Below, in pieces: positions 51,381 to 59,841 of a stretch of 64,000 bases of DNA. The notes under the pieces are model-generated. The model made no database searches, was not told the origin of the DNA, and was given only the letters and a program-made list of their open reading frames with translations. The position numbers and the translations under genes are program-made. The DNA is from Flavobacteriales bacterium (GTDB lineage: Bacteria; Bacteroidota; Bacteroidia; Flavobacteriales_F; PHOS-HE28): NCBI GenBank assembly GCA_020635725.1, contig JACJZF010000004.1:186001-250000 (forward strand). The letters run 5' to 3'. The number at the start of each line of letters is the position of its first letter. The stretch's first letter is position 1.

Positions 51381-52480
51381 GTCGCGCAGGACTGGTGATG
51401 TCGGTGCTGCTGGTGGTCGATGCGATCGCCCAGGTGCCGGTGCCTTTCGTCACGGAGGAGGACCGTTTCATGGTCTTCGCGGAAGGGCGTTTCGAGAAGC
51501 TGGAGCCGCGGCCGCCGGCCTTCGTGCACGCCATGGAAGGTCAGGTGATCTATCGCGATCATCAAGGCCAGCTCAAGATCTTCCTCCCCGATGGTCGACG
51601 CCTGCATCTCTTGGATCGGAACGGCGAGGAACCGCGCGGCACGCGCACGCGCATCGCTTGGTTGAGCCACGACACATTGAAGACGGTGCGGGAGGGAAGG
51701 CGCGCATCGTTGCCACCGGTGTGCAGGATTTCAGCGTGAGCGATAGCCCGATCGTGGTTCACGATAGCGTGGCGCGCACGCTCGATGTGCTCTGGCGGGG
51801 CCAGCGGTACCCGATGGTCGAGGTGCTGCAGGGCAGCGCGCGCCCTGCAATGGAGCGTGGGCAGCAGCATGGCGGCGGTGTTCAACAAGGAATCGCGTCG
51901 CCTGATGCTCTTCCATCAGGGCCAGGTGCGCACCCTGTGCGACAGCACCGACCTCGGCCTGGTGGTCATGGGCGACAGGATCATCGGCTACTGGGATGAT
52001 CGCGTCAAGGAGTTCAGGATGCTCAGCGCCAAAGGCGTTGAGAAGCCTCGACCTGCGACCTGCCGATGCGAAGGCGGGGCAGGGCTGCTCGCTTTCGTTG
52101 ATGGCAACGGCCGCTTCAAGCGCTACGCGAAGGGCGGCGTGCAGCGGCTGCTCGATGAGCCGCCCAGCGGTTTCTGGGTGAAGGATAGCCTGCTGCTCTA
52201 CCTCGACCGAGGGGCCGCTTGATGCTCTTCGACCAGGAGCGCGTGACGATGGTGGAGCCCTATGTGCCGGAGAGCTGGGAGGTGGAGGATGGGCTGCTGG
52301 CCTACCTCGACATCAATCGCGAGCTGCGTGGCATCGAATCCGGCGAGCGCTTCCGCTTCGGCACGGAGGCCAACATCGCGGCCTTCAGGCTCTTTCGCGG
52401 GAAGGCCGTGGTCTATCGCAGTCCGCTGGGCAACGCGGTGGTGGCCACGCGACGCCGCAGCTACGTCTTCGATCGGAGAC
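51377..52480 (+). pseudogene. Secreted protein of unknown function, broken by at least three frameshifts
   Basis: Starts at ATG 51377, overlapping the cyclase stop (ATGA). A signal-peptide-like N-terminus (SRAGLVMSVLLVVDAIAQ) is followed by beta-rich segments that continue in changing frames: frame of 51377 to ~51695 (VIYRDHQGQLKIFLPDG), then KARIVATGVQDFSVSD, then MAAVFNKESRRLMLFHQG from ~51870, and MLFDQERVTMVEPYVPESW from ~52220. Fitting the pieces together gives ~360 residues with no known domain. The end near 52480 is approximate. The shifts may be assembly errors. Confidence 0.6.
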
Positions 52481-52482
52481 CT

Positions 52483-53534
52483 TCACGGGCTCGGTTCCCG
52501 TGTCGATCGTCCACAGGTCGGATCGTCGAGCGCTTTCCCTTCAGGGCGATGCTTCCGATCCACGCACGGGCAGCGGGCCTTCGGCAGCAGCAGGTCGAGC
52601 AGGTCCTTGCTCAGGGAGGTTGTCCACCTGGTGGTGTTGCAGGTCTCTTGGATGCGCGCGGCGGTATTCACCACATCGCCGCTGAAGATCCTCTCCTTCT
52701 TCACCAGTCCGACCTCGCCCGTGGTCACTTCGCCGTAATGGAAGCCGGCCTTGAACGCGGGCACCACGCCGTAGCGCGTGCGATAGTGCTCCTGCCGGCG
52801 CTTGAGCTTGGCGCGGATGTCGAGGAAGCATGCTGATGCAGCGCTGCCGCCCGAGGCCGCGGCGCAAGGGCCAGCTCACGCCGATCTCATCGCCCACGTA
52901 CTGGTAGATCTTCCGCCGCGTGAGTCGACGATGGGGTCGGTGATGTCGCGGAAGAGCCTCGTTCAGCACTGGAAGTAGCGCACGCGGGCCAGGTCCCTCG
53001 GCGATGGAGGTGCTGGAGCGCATGTCGAGGAACATGAAGATGCGCAGCTCCTGCTTGTTGGTGGGCGGCCGGATAAGTGCCCCGTTCCTCCGTTGCCGTA
53101 TTGATCGTTCAGGCGCACCATCAGCATGGTGGCCGCCATGATGGAGGTCCAGTACAGATAATGCCCCAACCAGCGCAGGCTGAGGAAGCGTTCCAGGTGC
53201 TGCCGCCGATCGGGTCGGTGCTGGCGGGGAGCCATGCGCCGGTGATGAAGAGCACGATGACCATCAACGCCGCGACGAGCAGGAAGGCGGGCAGGTAGGG
53301 CAGGCGACGCAGCCGCGGGCGCAGCAGGAAGATGTAGGTGCCGCCGCCGATGAAACCGCCGAGCAGGGTGGTCAGGAAGCGCTCATCGATGCGCTGCTGC
53401 AGTTCGCTCGCGACACCATGGTCCAGCAGCGCGTTGTGCTCGAAGAGCGCCGACAGCGTTGCGACGACCACCCACGAGAGCGCGATCCGCAAGGTGCGAT
53501 TGAAGCGGAGCCGCAGGCGCGAGAGCTGGTCCAT
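52483..53534 (-). pseudogene. Second membrane class III cyclase, broken by several frameshifts
   Basis: Starts at MDQLSRLRLRFNRTLR (53534). Three to four membrane helices in the first ~120 residues (ALSWVVVATLSALFEHN; PYLPAFLLVAALMVIVLFITG) are followed, in other frames, by the catalytic pieces: FMFLDMRSSTSIAEG (~53040), KIYQYVGDEIGVSWPL (~52910), FHYGEVTTGEVG and SGDVVNTAARIQE (~52700). All class III signature pieces are present in order, so the original gene was functional. At least three single-base shifts separate them. It looks paralogous to the cyclase at 50337 but is convergent to the broken secreted gene. Confidence 0.75.
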
Positions 53535-53545
53535 GGATGAGCCGG

Positions 53546-53553
53546 CGAAGTTA
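53546..53553 (-). promoter_or_regulatory. -7 box (TAACTTCG) of the second cyclase
   Basis: TAnnTTCG 11 bases before the ATG at 53534. Confidence 0.45.
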
Positions 53554-53617
53554 GACCGGTCGCCCCAGGCCATGTTAAGCGTGCATCAAGCCGAGGCGCG
53601 CCGCTGCCTGGGCTGGA

Positions 53618-53932
53618 TCACCACGCGTAGTACCAGCCGACCAGCAGCAGGCCCGCCACGAAGAAGGGCGCGGCGAGGTAGCGGTCCTCATCGCTGAACC
53701 AGAACTCGGCGATCATCCAGAGCCCATTCGCCACGATCCAGCACACCACCGCCAGGCTGTGCAGCAGCTCGCCGATCTCGTCGCGGCTTCGCCAGGCGAT
53801 CCAGATGGCCATGGCCAGTGTGGGCAGGAACATGGCCAGGCCGAGCGGACGCCGATCATCACCCAGCAGAGGTCCTTCAGCAGCCACAGTACGATGTGGA
53901 AGTTCTCGGCAGCACGCAGGAGCGCAGCATCG
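53618..53932 (-). pseudogene. Small four-helix membrane protein, one frameshift
   Basis: The downstream ~75 residues read LGLAMFLPTLAMAIWIAW ... SLAVVCWIVANGLWMIAEF ... APFFVAGLLLVGWYYAW. The upstream part, AALLRAAENFHIVLWLLKDLCWVM, lies in another frame; the shift is near 53855. Joined, this is a ~105-residue integral membrane protein of a type common in Bacteroidota with no known function. The start codon is not certain; CATCTTTG near 53950 could be its -7 box. Confidence 0.55.
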
Positions 53933-54027
53933 GCCTTTCGTTTGCCGCAAAGATGGGTCCGTCGAAGTTTCCGCACCTTCGCGCTGGACGCGGTAATTTT
54001 CTGGTGATGCGTGAACGAGGAAGTACG

Positions 54028-54580
54028 ATGCGGGCGGTGCTGGTGGCAGGTTTCCTGCTGGCGACCGCCACTTGCGATGCCTTCTACATCCGGCTCCATG
54101 GCCTCGTCACCGAGAACTTCAGCGGCGACGGCATGAAGAACGCAGGTGCGCCTCGTGAAGGATAGCGTGGAGCGTGCCACGGTGTTCACCAACGGCAAGG
54201 GCGAGTACGAGATGTACCTCGAGCGCGGCTACGATTATCAGGTGTGGTTCTACCGCGCGGACCTTGTGCCCAAGTACGTCCGCATCGATGCCAGCGAGGT
54301 GCCGCTCTTCCCCGACGTGCCGTACTACGACATGGACGCAGATGACGACGCATCGCGCCGATCGCGGGATTCGACTTCAGCATCTTCGATGAGCCGGTGG
54401 CGATGGCCGCCTACAAGCACAGCGTGCGCAACCTCAATTGGGACATCGACTTCACCGAACGACGCCAGGCCGCGATCGCCAAGGTGATGGTGCTCTATGA
54501 AAGGGCCATCGCCGACCTGAAGAAACAAGCGGCCGAGGAGAAGCGTCAGAAGCGCAACAAACGCAAGCGGGTCTACTTCC
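54028..54580 (+). pseudogene. CarboxypepD-regulatory-like secreted protein, broken by frameshifts
   Basis: Starts MRAVLVAGFLLATATCDAF (signal peptide), then IRLHGLVTENFSGDGM; after a shift near 54145 comes RLVKDSVERATVFTNGKGEYEMYLE and LVPKYVRIDASEVP, and after another near 54345 VAMAAYKHSVRNLNWDIDF plus a Lys/Arg-rich tail. It follows the same plan as the intact gene at 56146 (signal peptide, short beta-sandwich, then FD..FDEP/FDMP and a charged helix), so the two are paralogues. The end is approximate, since it runs into folP. Confidence 0.6.
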
Positions 54581-55409
54581 GATCGTCCAGTTCGCGAAGC
54601 AGGCGGATGCATTGCATCGCTTCCTTCACATCGTGCACGCGCAGCGATCGAAGCGCCGTTCCGCAGCGCGATGGTATTCAGGACGCTCGTGCCGTTGAGT
54701 GCTTCCGCGGGCTTGGTGCCGAGCACCTCGTCGATCATCCGCTTGCGCGATAGACCCACCAGGACCGGCACGCCGATGTGCACGATGGACCCAAGGTGCC
54801 TCAGCAGCGCGTAGCTTGCGCGATCGCGGTCCCTGCCGAAGCCGAAGCCCGGGTCGAGGGCCACGTCGGGAATGCCGGACGCTCGTGCGGCGTTGAGGCG
54901 CTCACTCAAGAAGTAGGTCACTTCGCGCACGACATCGGCATAGGTCGGCGCCTGCTGCATGGTGCGTGGCCGGCCTTGCATGTGCATGGCGATGTAAAGG
55001 GACATGCAGCCCGGCCACCGTGGATAGCATGGCCTCATCGAGCAGACCGGCGCCGATGTCGTTCACGATGCTGGGCGCCCGCCTCAACGGCCTCTTTCGC
55101 CACCCGTGACCGATACGTGTCCACGCTCAGGAGTGCCTCGGGGAAGCGAGCATGCACCGCGGAGACCACGGGCAGCACGCGCTGCAATTCCTCGTCCGCG
55201 CTGGCTTCTTCGGCGCCGGGCCGCGTGCTCATGCCACCGATAAAGTCGATGATGGCCGCTCCTTCGGCGAGCATCTGCTCGACCCAGTGGAGCGCCGCAT
55301 CCACCTCCACGCGGCTGGCGGAGTGGAAGGAATCGGGCGTGGCGTTCAGGATGCCCATCACCGAAGGGAAGGTCATATCGACCAGCCGGTCCTTCACCCG
55401 CCAGGTCAC
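54573..55409 (-). pseudogene. folP: Dihydropteroate synthase, split by frameshifts
   Basis: All DHPS landmarks occur in order but in different frames: MGILNATPDSF and IDFIGGMSTRPGAEE (pterin region, frame of 55409), PSIVNDIGAGLLDEAM (~55060), MHMQGRPRTMQ and IALDP-like VALDPGFGFG (~54985-54840), VLVGLSRKRMIDEV with LNGTSV, then the C-terminus RVHDVKEAMQCIRLL ending at the TAG 54573-54575. Because folP is normally needed for folate synthesis, the several single-base shifts are more likely sequence errors than real loss. Start GTG 55409 or ATG 55376. Confidence 0.85.
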
Positions 55410-55416
55410 CTCGCGC

Positions 55417-55424
55417 TACTTTCG
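55417..55424 (+). promoter_or_regulatory. -7 box (TACTTTCG) of the DUF1599 gene
   Basis: TAnnTTCG, 37 bases before the ATG at 55462; located just upstream of the divergent folP start. Confidence 0.4.
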
Positions 55425-55461
55425 CCCGCCATCAGGGACCGAAGACGCGCCCGCCGCGCGC

Positions 55462-56004
55462 ATGCAGAAGACACTCAGCCAATTCGACGCCGTCATCACC
55501 GAGTGCCACGACCTCTTCCTGAAGAAGGCGCAGGACTACGGCACGGCCTGGCGCATCCTGCGCGTTCCTTCGCTCACCGATCGATCACGATCAAGGCGCA
55601 GCGCATCCGCACCCTGCAGCAAGTGGGGAGAGCAAGGTGGGCGAGGGCATCCGGCCGAGCCGATCGGCATCATCAACTACGCTGCCATGGCCCTGGTGCA
55701 CTGGATCTCGGCGTGGTCGATAGCCCTGACCTCAGTGCCGCCGCCGCCGCCGAGCACGTGCGGGCCGAGCTGGAGAAGGCCCGCGACCTCATGACGCGCA
55801 AGAACCACGACTACGGCGAGGCCTGGCGCAGCATGCGCGTGAGCTCACTGGTCGACCCGGATCCTGATGAAGCTGCTGCGCATCAAGAGCATCGAGGATA
55901 ATCAGGGCACCACCCTCGTGAGTGAAGGCATCGACGCCAACTTCCTAGACATCGTGAACTACGCCGTCTTCGCGATGATTCAGTTGGAGGAGGGGAAGGG
56001 GTAG
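55462..56004 (+). pseudogene. DUF1599 family protein, broken by frameshifts
   Basis: The family's two tandem halves are visible in separate frames. First half: CHDLFLKKAQDYGTAWRILR, ITIKAQRIRTLQQV and EPIGIINYAAMALVH. Second half: LMTRKNHDYGEAWRSMRVSSLVD, then ILMKLLRIKSIEDNQG, TLVSEGIDANFLDIVNYAVF, stop at 56004. Shifts lie near 55580, 55635, 55700 and 55862 (e.g. GTCGACCCGG where one C fewer restores the frame). DUF1599 has been linked to nucleotide modification systems by others; I do not infer a role. Intact counterparts are ~180 residues. Confidence 0.75.
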
Positions 56005-56145
56005 GGCTCTGCTATCCACATTCGCCTGTTGATTCATCCGGTATCCGGCCGATTCGGGCCTGGACGGCTGGAGATATGTTCGCCGTCCGCCCGGTCCGGA
56101 ACCGCTTACCACGACGGCCCGGACGCTCACCTAAATCTTCCTGTC

Positions 56146-56658
56146 ATGCGCTTGTTAGGCATCCTTGCCCTGGCCCTTCTCGCCCTCGACGCGAGCGCCG
56201 CACGCCTTCAGGTACGCGGTGTGGTCACCGACGCAGCCACGCGTGAGCCCATGGGCGACGTGCTGGTGCGCGTGTACAAGAACGGTGTGAAGCAGCACGT
56301 CTTCAACACCGGCAGCGGTGGGCACTACGACGTCACCCTCGATAACGGCGCCGACTACGTGATCCGGTTCTCCCTGCCCGGGCGCGTCACCAAGTGCTTC
56401 GGCATCGACACCCACGGCCCGGCTTGGGAGGGCGACCGCAGCACCGCGCAGGTGGAGGTGGAGATGACCCTCTTCGAGCAGGTCGATGGCCTCGACCTCT
56501 CCTTCTTCGACATGCCCATGGGCATCGCGCGCTTCACGCCCATGACCGGCTACCTGACCTGGGATCGTGGCTACGAGGAGCACATCAAACCCGAGGCCGA
56601 CCGCCTCTACGCTGAGGTGATGCTGCGCCGCGACCAGACGCTGGCGAAGCATCCGTAA
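56146..56658 (+). CDS. CarboxypepD-regulatory-like secreted protein (intact paralogue)
   Basis: 170 residues. A signal peptide (MRLLGILALALLALDASA) precedes one beta-sandwich of the carboxypeptidase-regulatory type: VRGVVTDAATREPMGDVLVRVYKNG, then GGHYDVTLDNGADYVIRF. The second half is charged and helical (DGLDLSFFDMPMGIARFTP ... IKPEADRLYAE). Paralogue of the broken gene at 54028, with folP and DUF1599 between them. Likely periplasmic; function unknown. Confidence 0.8.
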   Translation: MRLLGILALALLALDASAARLQVRGVVTDAATREPMGDVLVRVYKNGVKQHVFNTGSGGHYDVTLDNGADYVIRFSLPGRVTKCFGIDTHGPAWEGDRSTAQVEVEMTLFEQVDGLDLSFFDMPMGIARFTPMTGYLTWDRGYEEHIKPEADRLYAEVMLRRDQTLAKHP

Positions 56659-56709
56659 AGAGGTTTGTTGATCCCCTGTTAACGCCCCGTGCCCGCGGGA
56701 GGTGCCTTC

Positions 56710-56717
56710 TATCTTCG
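56710..56717 (+). promoter_or_regulatory. -7 box (TATCTTCG) of the BT_3928-family gene
   Basis: TAnnTTCG, 24 bases before the ATG at 56742. Confidence 0.5.
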
Positions 56718-56741
56718 GCGCCGCACGATAACCCGCTACGC

Positions 56742-58091
56742 ATGCGCGCACTGGTCCTCTTCTGCCGCCTCATCGTCGGCTCGCTCTTCATCGTCAGCGG
56801 CCTCATCAAGGCCAACGACTCCTTGGGCTTCTCCTACAAGTTGGAGGAGTACTTCGCCGAGAGCGCGCTGAACCTGCCCGGACTAGAGCCTTACGCCTTG
56901 GCGCTGGCCATCCTCGCCAGCACGGCCGAGGTCGTGCTCGGCTTCGCGGTGCTCTTCGGCGGTCGCATGAAGCTGGCCACCATCGCGCTGTTCGCGCTCA
57001 CGGTCTTCTTCGGCTGGCTCACGCTCTATACGGCCACCTGCGACCCGCTCGGCACCTACACGGTGATGGTGGGCGGCGTGGCCGAGGAGCATGGTGTCAC
57101 CTGCGTCACCGATTGCGGCTGCTTCGGCGATGCGATGAAGGGAAGCATGGGCCGCAGCCTCACGCCGTGGGAGAGCTTCTACAAGGATGCCATCCTCTTC
57201 GTCCTCATTGTGCCCATCCTGATCGTTGCGCTGCGCAGCAAGGAGAGCCTCTGGAACAGCAAGAAGGATGATATCGTGCTGCTCGTCGGCGGCCTCTTCC
57301 TCGTGGCGGTCTGGAGCTGGGTCTTCACCTGGTGGGGACCGGTGTGGTTCACCTTGGTGGGCTTCTTCGGATACGCGGTGATCAAGCGCGGCATGCAGGG
57401 CACCAAGGCCGAATGGGTCACGGCCGGATGGATCGCGCTCATCACGATAGCCTTCACCTGGTGGTGCTATTCCTACCTGCCGGTGCGCGATTACAGACCG
57501 TACGCGGTGGGCAAGAGCATCAGCGAGCAGAAGGCCGAGGCCAAAGCGCCCGTGAACCGCGTCTTCCTGAGCTACAAGAACACCCTCACCGGCGAGGTGA
57601 AGGAGTACGACACGGGAGGCGCCTACCCGTGGAACGACAGCGCCTACGTGATGGTGGAGGGCAGCAACCGCGTGGTGGAGGTGGAGCCTGGCATCGAGTC
57701 GCAGGTGCAGGACTTCCGCCTCACCGACCCCGACGGCTATGAACTCACGAACGATATCCTGAACGAGCCGAACCCGGTGCTGCTGGTGCTCTGCTACAAT
57801 GTGAACAAGACTTCAACGGGGAATCTTCCTGCCATCGCGAAGCTGGCCGCCGATGCTGAGGCCGCAGGCTGGTACGTGTACGGCATGAGCGCCAACGGCT
57901 GGGAGGAGATCGAGGCCTTCCGCCACCAGCATCAGCTCGCATTCCCCTTCACGCAGGGTGACGACAAGGTGATCAAGACCATGGTACGCGCCAATCCCGG
58001 GCTGCTGCTGCTGAAGCAGGGCAGGGTGGTGGCCAAGTGGTCGGGCAACCACGCGCCGAGCTTCGAGGAGGCGAAGATGAAGGCGCAATGA
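56742..58091 (+). CDS. BT_3928 family protein (DoxX-like membrane domain plus thioredoxin-like domain)
   Basis: 449 residues. The first ~140 residues are DoxX-like (CRLIVGSLFIVSGLIKANDSLGFSYKLEEYF ... TDCGCFGDAM), then more helices to ~residue 250. A soluble C-terminal domain (~260-449) with a thioredoxin-like fold (LLVLCYNVN...YGMSANGWEE...FPFTQGDD...PGLLLLKQGRVV) lacks the CxxC pair. The CGCFGD motif is typical of the family. It probably sits in the inner membrane and may act in redox or respiratory maintenance; the exact role is unknown. tpiA follows with its own box. Confidence 0.88.
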   Translation: MRALVLFCRLIVGSLFIVSGLIKANDSLGFSYKLEEYFAESALNLPGLEPYALALAILASTAEVVLGFAVLFGGRMKLATIALFALTVFFGWLTLYTATCDPLGTYTVMVGGVAEEHGVTCVTDCGCFGDAMKGSMGRSLTPWESFYKDAILFVLIVPILIVALRSKESLWNSKKDDIVLLVGGLFLVAVWSWVFTWWGPVWFTLVGFFGYAVIKRGMQGTKAEWVTAGWIALITIAFTWWCYSYLPVRDYRPYAVGKSISEQKAEAKAPVNRVFLSYKNTLTGEVKEYDTGGAYPWNDSAYVMVEGSNRVVEVEPGIESQVQDFRLTDPDGYELTNDILNEPNPVLLVLCYNVNKTSTGNLPAIAKLAADAEAAGWYVYGMSANGWEEIEAFRHQHQLAFPFTQGDDKVIKTMVRANPGLLLLKQGRVVAKWSGNHAPSFEEAKMKAQ

Positions 58092-58103
58092 TGCGCTAGG
58101 AGG

Positions 58104-58111
58104 CATCTTTG
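58104..58111 (+). promoter_or_regulatory. -7 box (CATCTTTG) of tpiA
   Basis: One mismatch to TAnnTTTG, four bases before the ATG and 12 bases after the preceding stop. Confidence 0.45.
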
Positions 58112-58115
58112 CCGC

Positions 58116-58880
58116 ATGCGAACCATCGTAGCCGGCAATTGGAAGATGAACACCGACCGCGCGAGTGCCGAAGCGCTCGTGTCGTCTGTGGTGAAGGAGG
58201 CAGCAACCTTCGGGAACGACGTGCAAGTGATCATCGCGCCGCCGTTCCCGTTTCTGGCGAAGGCCGTGGAGCAATGCGCGGGAACATCCATCGTGGTGGC
58301 GGCGCAGGATTGCCATCAGGCGGAGAAAGGCGCATACACCGGCGAGGTGAGCGCGGCCATGCTGAAGAGCATCGGCGTGGGCGCGTGCATCGTGGGGCAC
58401 AGCGAGCGTCGGCAATATTTCGGCGAGAGCGATGCGCTGATCGGCGAGAAAGTCGCGGCCCTGCTCGCGCACGGCATCACACCGATCTTCTGCTGCGGTG
58501 AGCGCAAGGATGAGCGTGAGAGCGGTGCCCATTTCGACGTGGTGACCGAACAGATGAAGGGCGCGCTGGGGCGTTTCTCCAAACCGGAGCTTGAGCGCAT
58601 CATCATCGCCTATGAGCCGGTCTGGGCCATAGGCACCGGTCTCACCGCCAGCACCGAGCAGGCGCAGGAGATGCACGCGCACATCCGCATGCTGCTGCAT
58701 ACCCACGGTGCTTCGGTCTCGGAGAATGTGCCCGTGCTGTACGGCGGCTCATGCAATCCGACCAACGCTGCGGGCCTCTTCGCGCAAGCCGATGTGAACG
58801 GCGGGCTCATCGGCGGTGCCTCGCTCGTCGCGGAGCAGTTTCTTGAGCTGATACGGATCGCTGGTTCTGCGAGTGCATAG
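58116..58880 (+). CDS. tpiA: Triosephosphate isomerase
   Basis: 254 residues, normal length. Interconverts dihydroxyacetone phosphate and glyceraldehyde-3-phosphate. Active-site residues: Lys10 in GNWKMN, His95 in VGHSERR, Glu in YEPVWAIGTGLTAS, and the phosphate loop VLYGGSCNPTNA. Cytoplasmic glycolytic enzyme. Followed by prmA after a 76-base gap that holds a short repeat. Confidence 0.97.
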   Translation: MRTIVAGNWKMNTDRASAEALVSSVVKEAATFGNDVQVIIAPPFPFLAKAVEQCAGTSIVVAAQDCHQAEKGAYTGEVSAAMLKSIGVGACIVGHSERRQYFGESDALIGEKVAALLAHGITPIFCCGERKDERESGAHFDVVTEQMKGALGRFSKPELERIIIAYEPVWAIGTGLTASTEQAQEMHAHIRMLLHTHGASVSENVPVLYGGSCNPTNAAGLFAQADVNGGLIGGASLVAEQFLELIRIAGSASA

Positions 58881-58956
58881 TTGTCCGTTATCAGTTGTCA
58901 GGCAAGCGGCCGCCATGACTGACAACTGGCAACTGACAACTGACAACTGCCCATCA
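58881..58956. repeat. Short inverted/tandem repeat between tpiA and prmA
   Basis: CAGTTGTCAG (around 58892-58901) is the exact reverse complement of CTGACAACTG at about 58918-58927. The latter is then repeated in tandem as GGCAACTGACAACTGACAACTG up to the prmA start. It can form a hairpin. A related TCAGTTGTC sequence lies between cphA and cphB near 20150. Confidence 0.65.
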
Positions 58957-59841
58957 ATGTCCTACACCCAAGTCACCTTCCTCATCGCCCCGCCCGATCC
59001 CTGGCGCGACCTGCTCACTGTGGAGCTCGCCGACATCGGCTTCGACAGTTTCGAGGAGGGCTTCACCGACCCCAAGGGCGCTAGCGGCGAGCTGAAGGCG
59101 TACATCCGAAGCGACCGTTTCGATGAGCAGGCCTTGAGCAGATTGCTCACGCTGCGCGACCCGCACGCCACCGTGAGCTGGACCGCCACCGAGATCGCCG
59201 ACCGCAATTGGAACGCGGAGTGGGAGAGCAGCTTCCAGCCGATTGAGATCGCGCGTCACCCCGGAAAGGAGGGAAGCGAGTCATCCGGGGTCCGCATCCG
59301 CGCCGACTTCCATGCCAGCGTGGCCGGTTTCGCGCACGAGATAATCATCACCCCGCGCATGGCCTTCGGCACGGGACACCATGCCACCACACGCATGATG
59401 GTTCAGGCGATGCTCGGCCTCGACCTGAAGGACAATGAGGTATGCGACCTCGGTTGCGGCACCGGCGTGCTCGCGATCCTGGCCGAACGCATGGGCGCGC
59501 GCACGGTGCTGGCCATCGACAACGACCCCGGGGCGGTGGACAACGCACGGCACAATGGCGGGCTGAACGGTTGTCACGCGATCGCTGTGGAAAAGGGCGA
59601 TGCCAGCAGCCTGAAGGGCCTCGCTTTCGACGCTATTTTGGCCAACATCGAACGCAATGTCCTGCTCGATGCGATGCCCGTGATGAGCGATGCACTCCGA
59701 CCGGGCGGCGCGCTCTTCCTGAGCGGCTTCGTGCCCGGTGACCGCCACATGCTCGCGCAGCGGGCCAAGGAATGCGGCCTGGAGCTTGCGGAGCGTTTGC
59801 AGGAAGGGGACTGGGCCTTGCTCGGTTGCCGGAAACCATGA
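58957..59841 (+). CDS. prmA: Ribosomal protein L11 methyltransferase
   Basis: 294 residues from ATG 58957. Trimethylates ribosomal protein L11 with SAM. After an N-terminal substrate-recognition domain (NWNAEWESSFQPIEI) comes the Rossmann core: AFGTGHHATTRMM, VCDLGCGTGVLAI (motif I), IDNDPGAVDNA, then AILANIERNVLL (NI.RN, the PrmA NANI-like signature). The ATG follows directly after a tandem repeat. Its stop overlaps the next start (ATGA), so the downstream large gene is translationally coupled. Confidence 0.95.
   Translation: MSYTQVTFLIAPPDPWRDLLTVELADIGFDSFEEGFTDPKGASGELKAYIRSDRFDEQALSRLLTLRDPHATVSWTATEIADRNWNAEWESSFQPIEIARHPGKEGSESSGVRIRADFHASVAGFAHEIIITPRMAFGTGHHATTRMMVQAMLGLDLKDNEVCDLGCGTGVLAILAERMGARTVLAIDNDPGAVDNARHNGGLNGCHAIAVEKGDASSLKGLAFDAILANIERNVLLDAMPVMSDALRPGGALFLSGFVPGDRHMLAQRAKECGLELAERLQEGDWALLGCRKP

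Noticed and set aside
51690..56004. Programmed frameshifting as the cause of the broken genes
   Set aside because: Many shifts in both directions, at no shared slippery motif, in six unrelated genes; sequence error is simpler.
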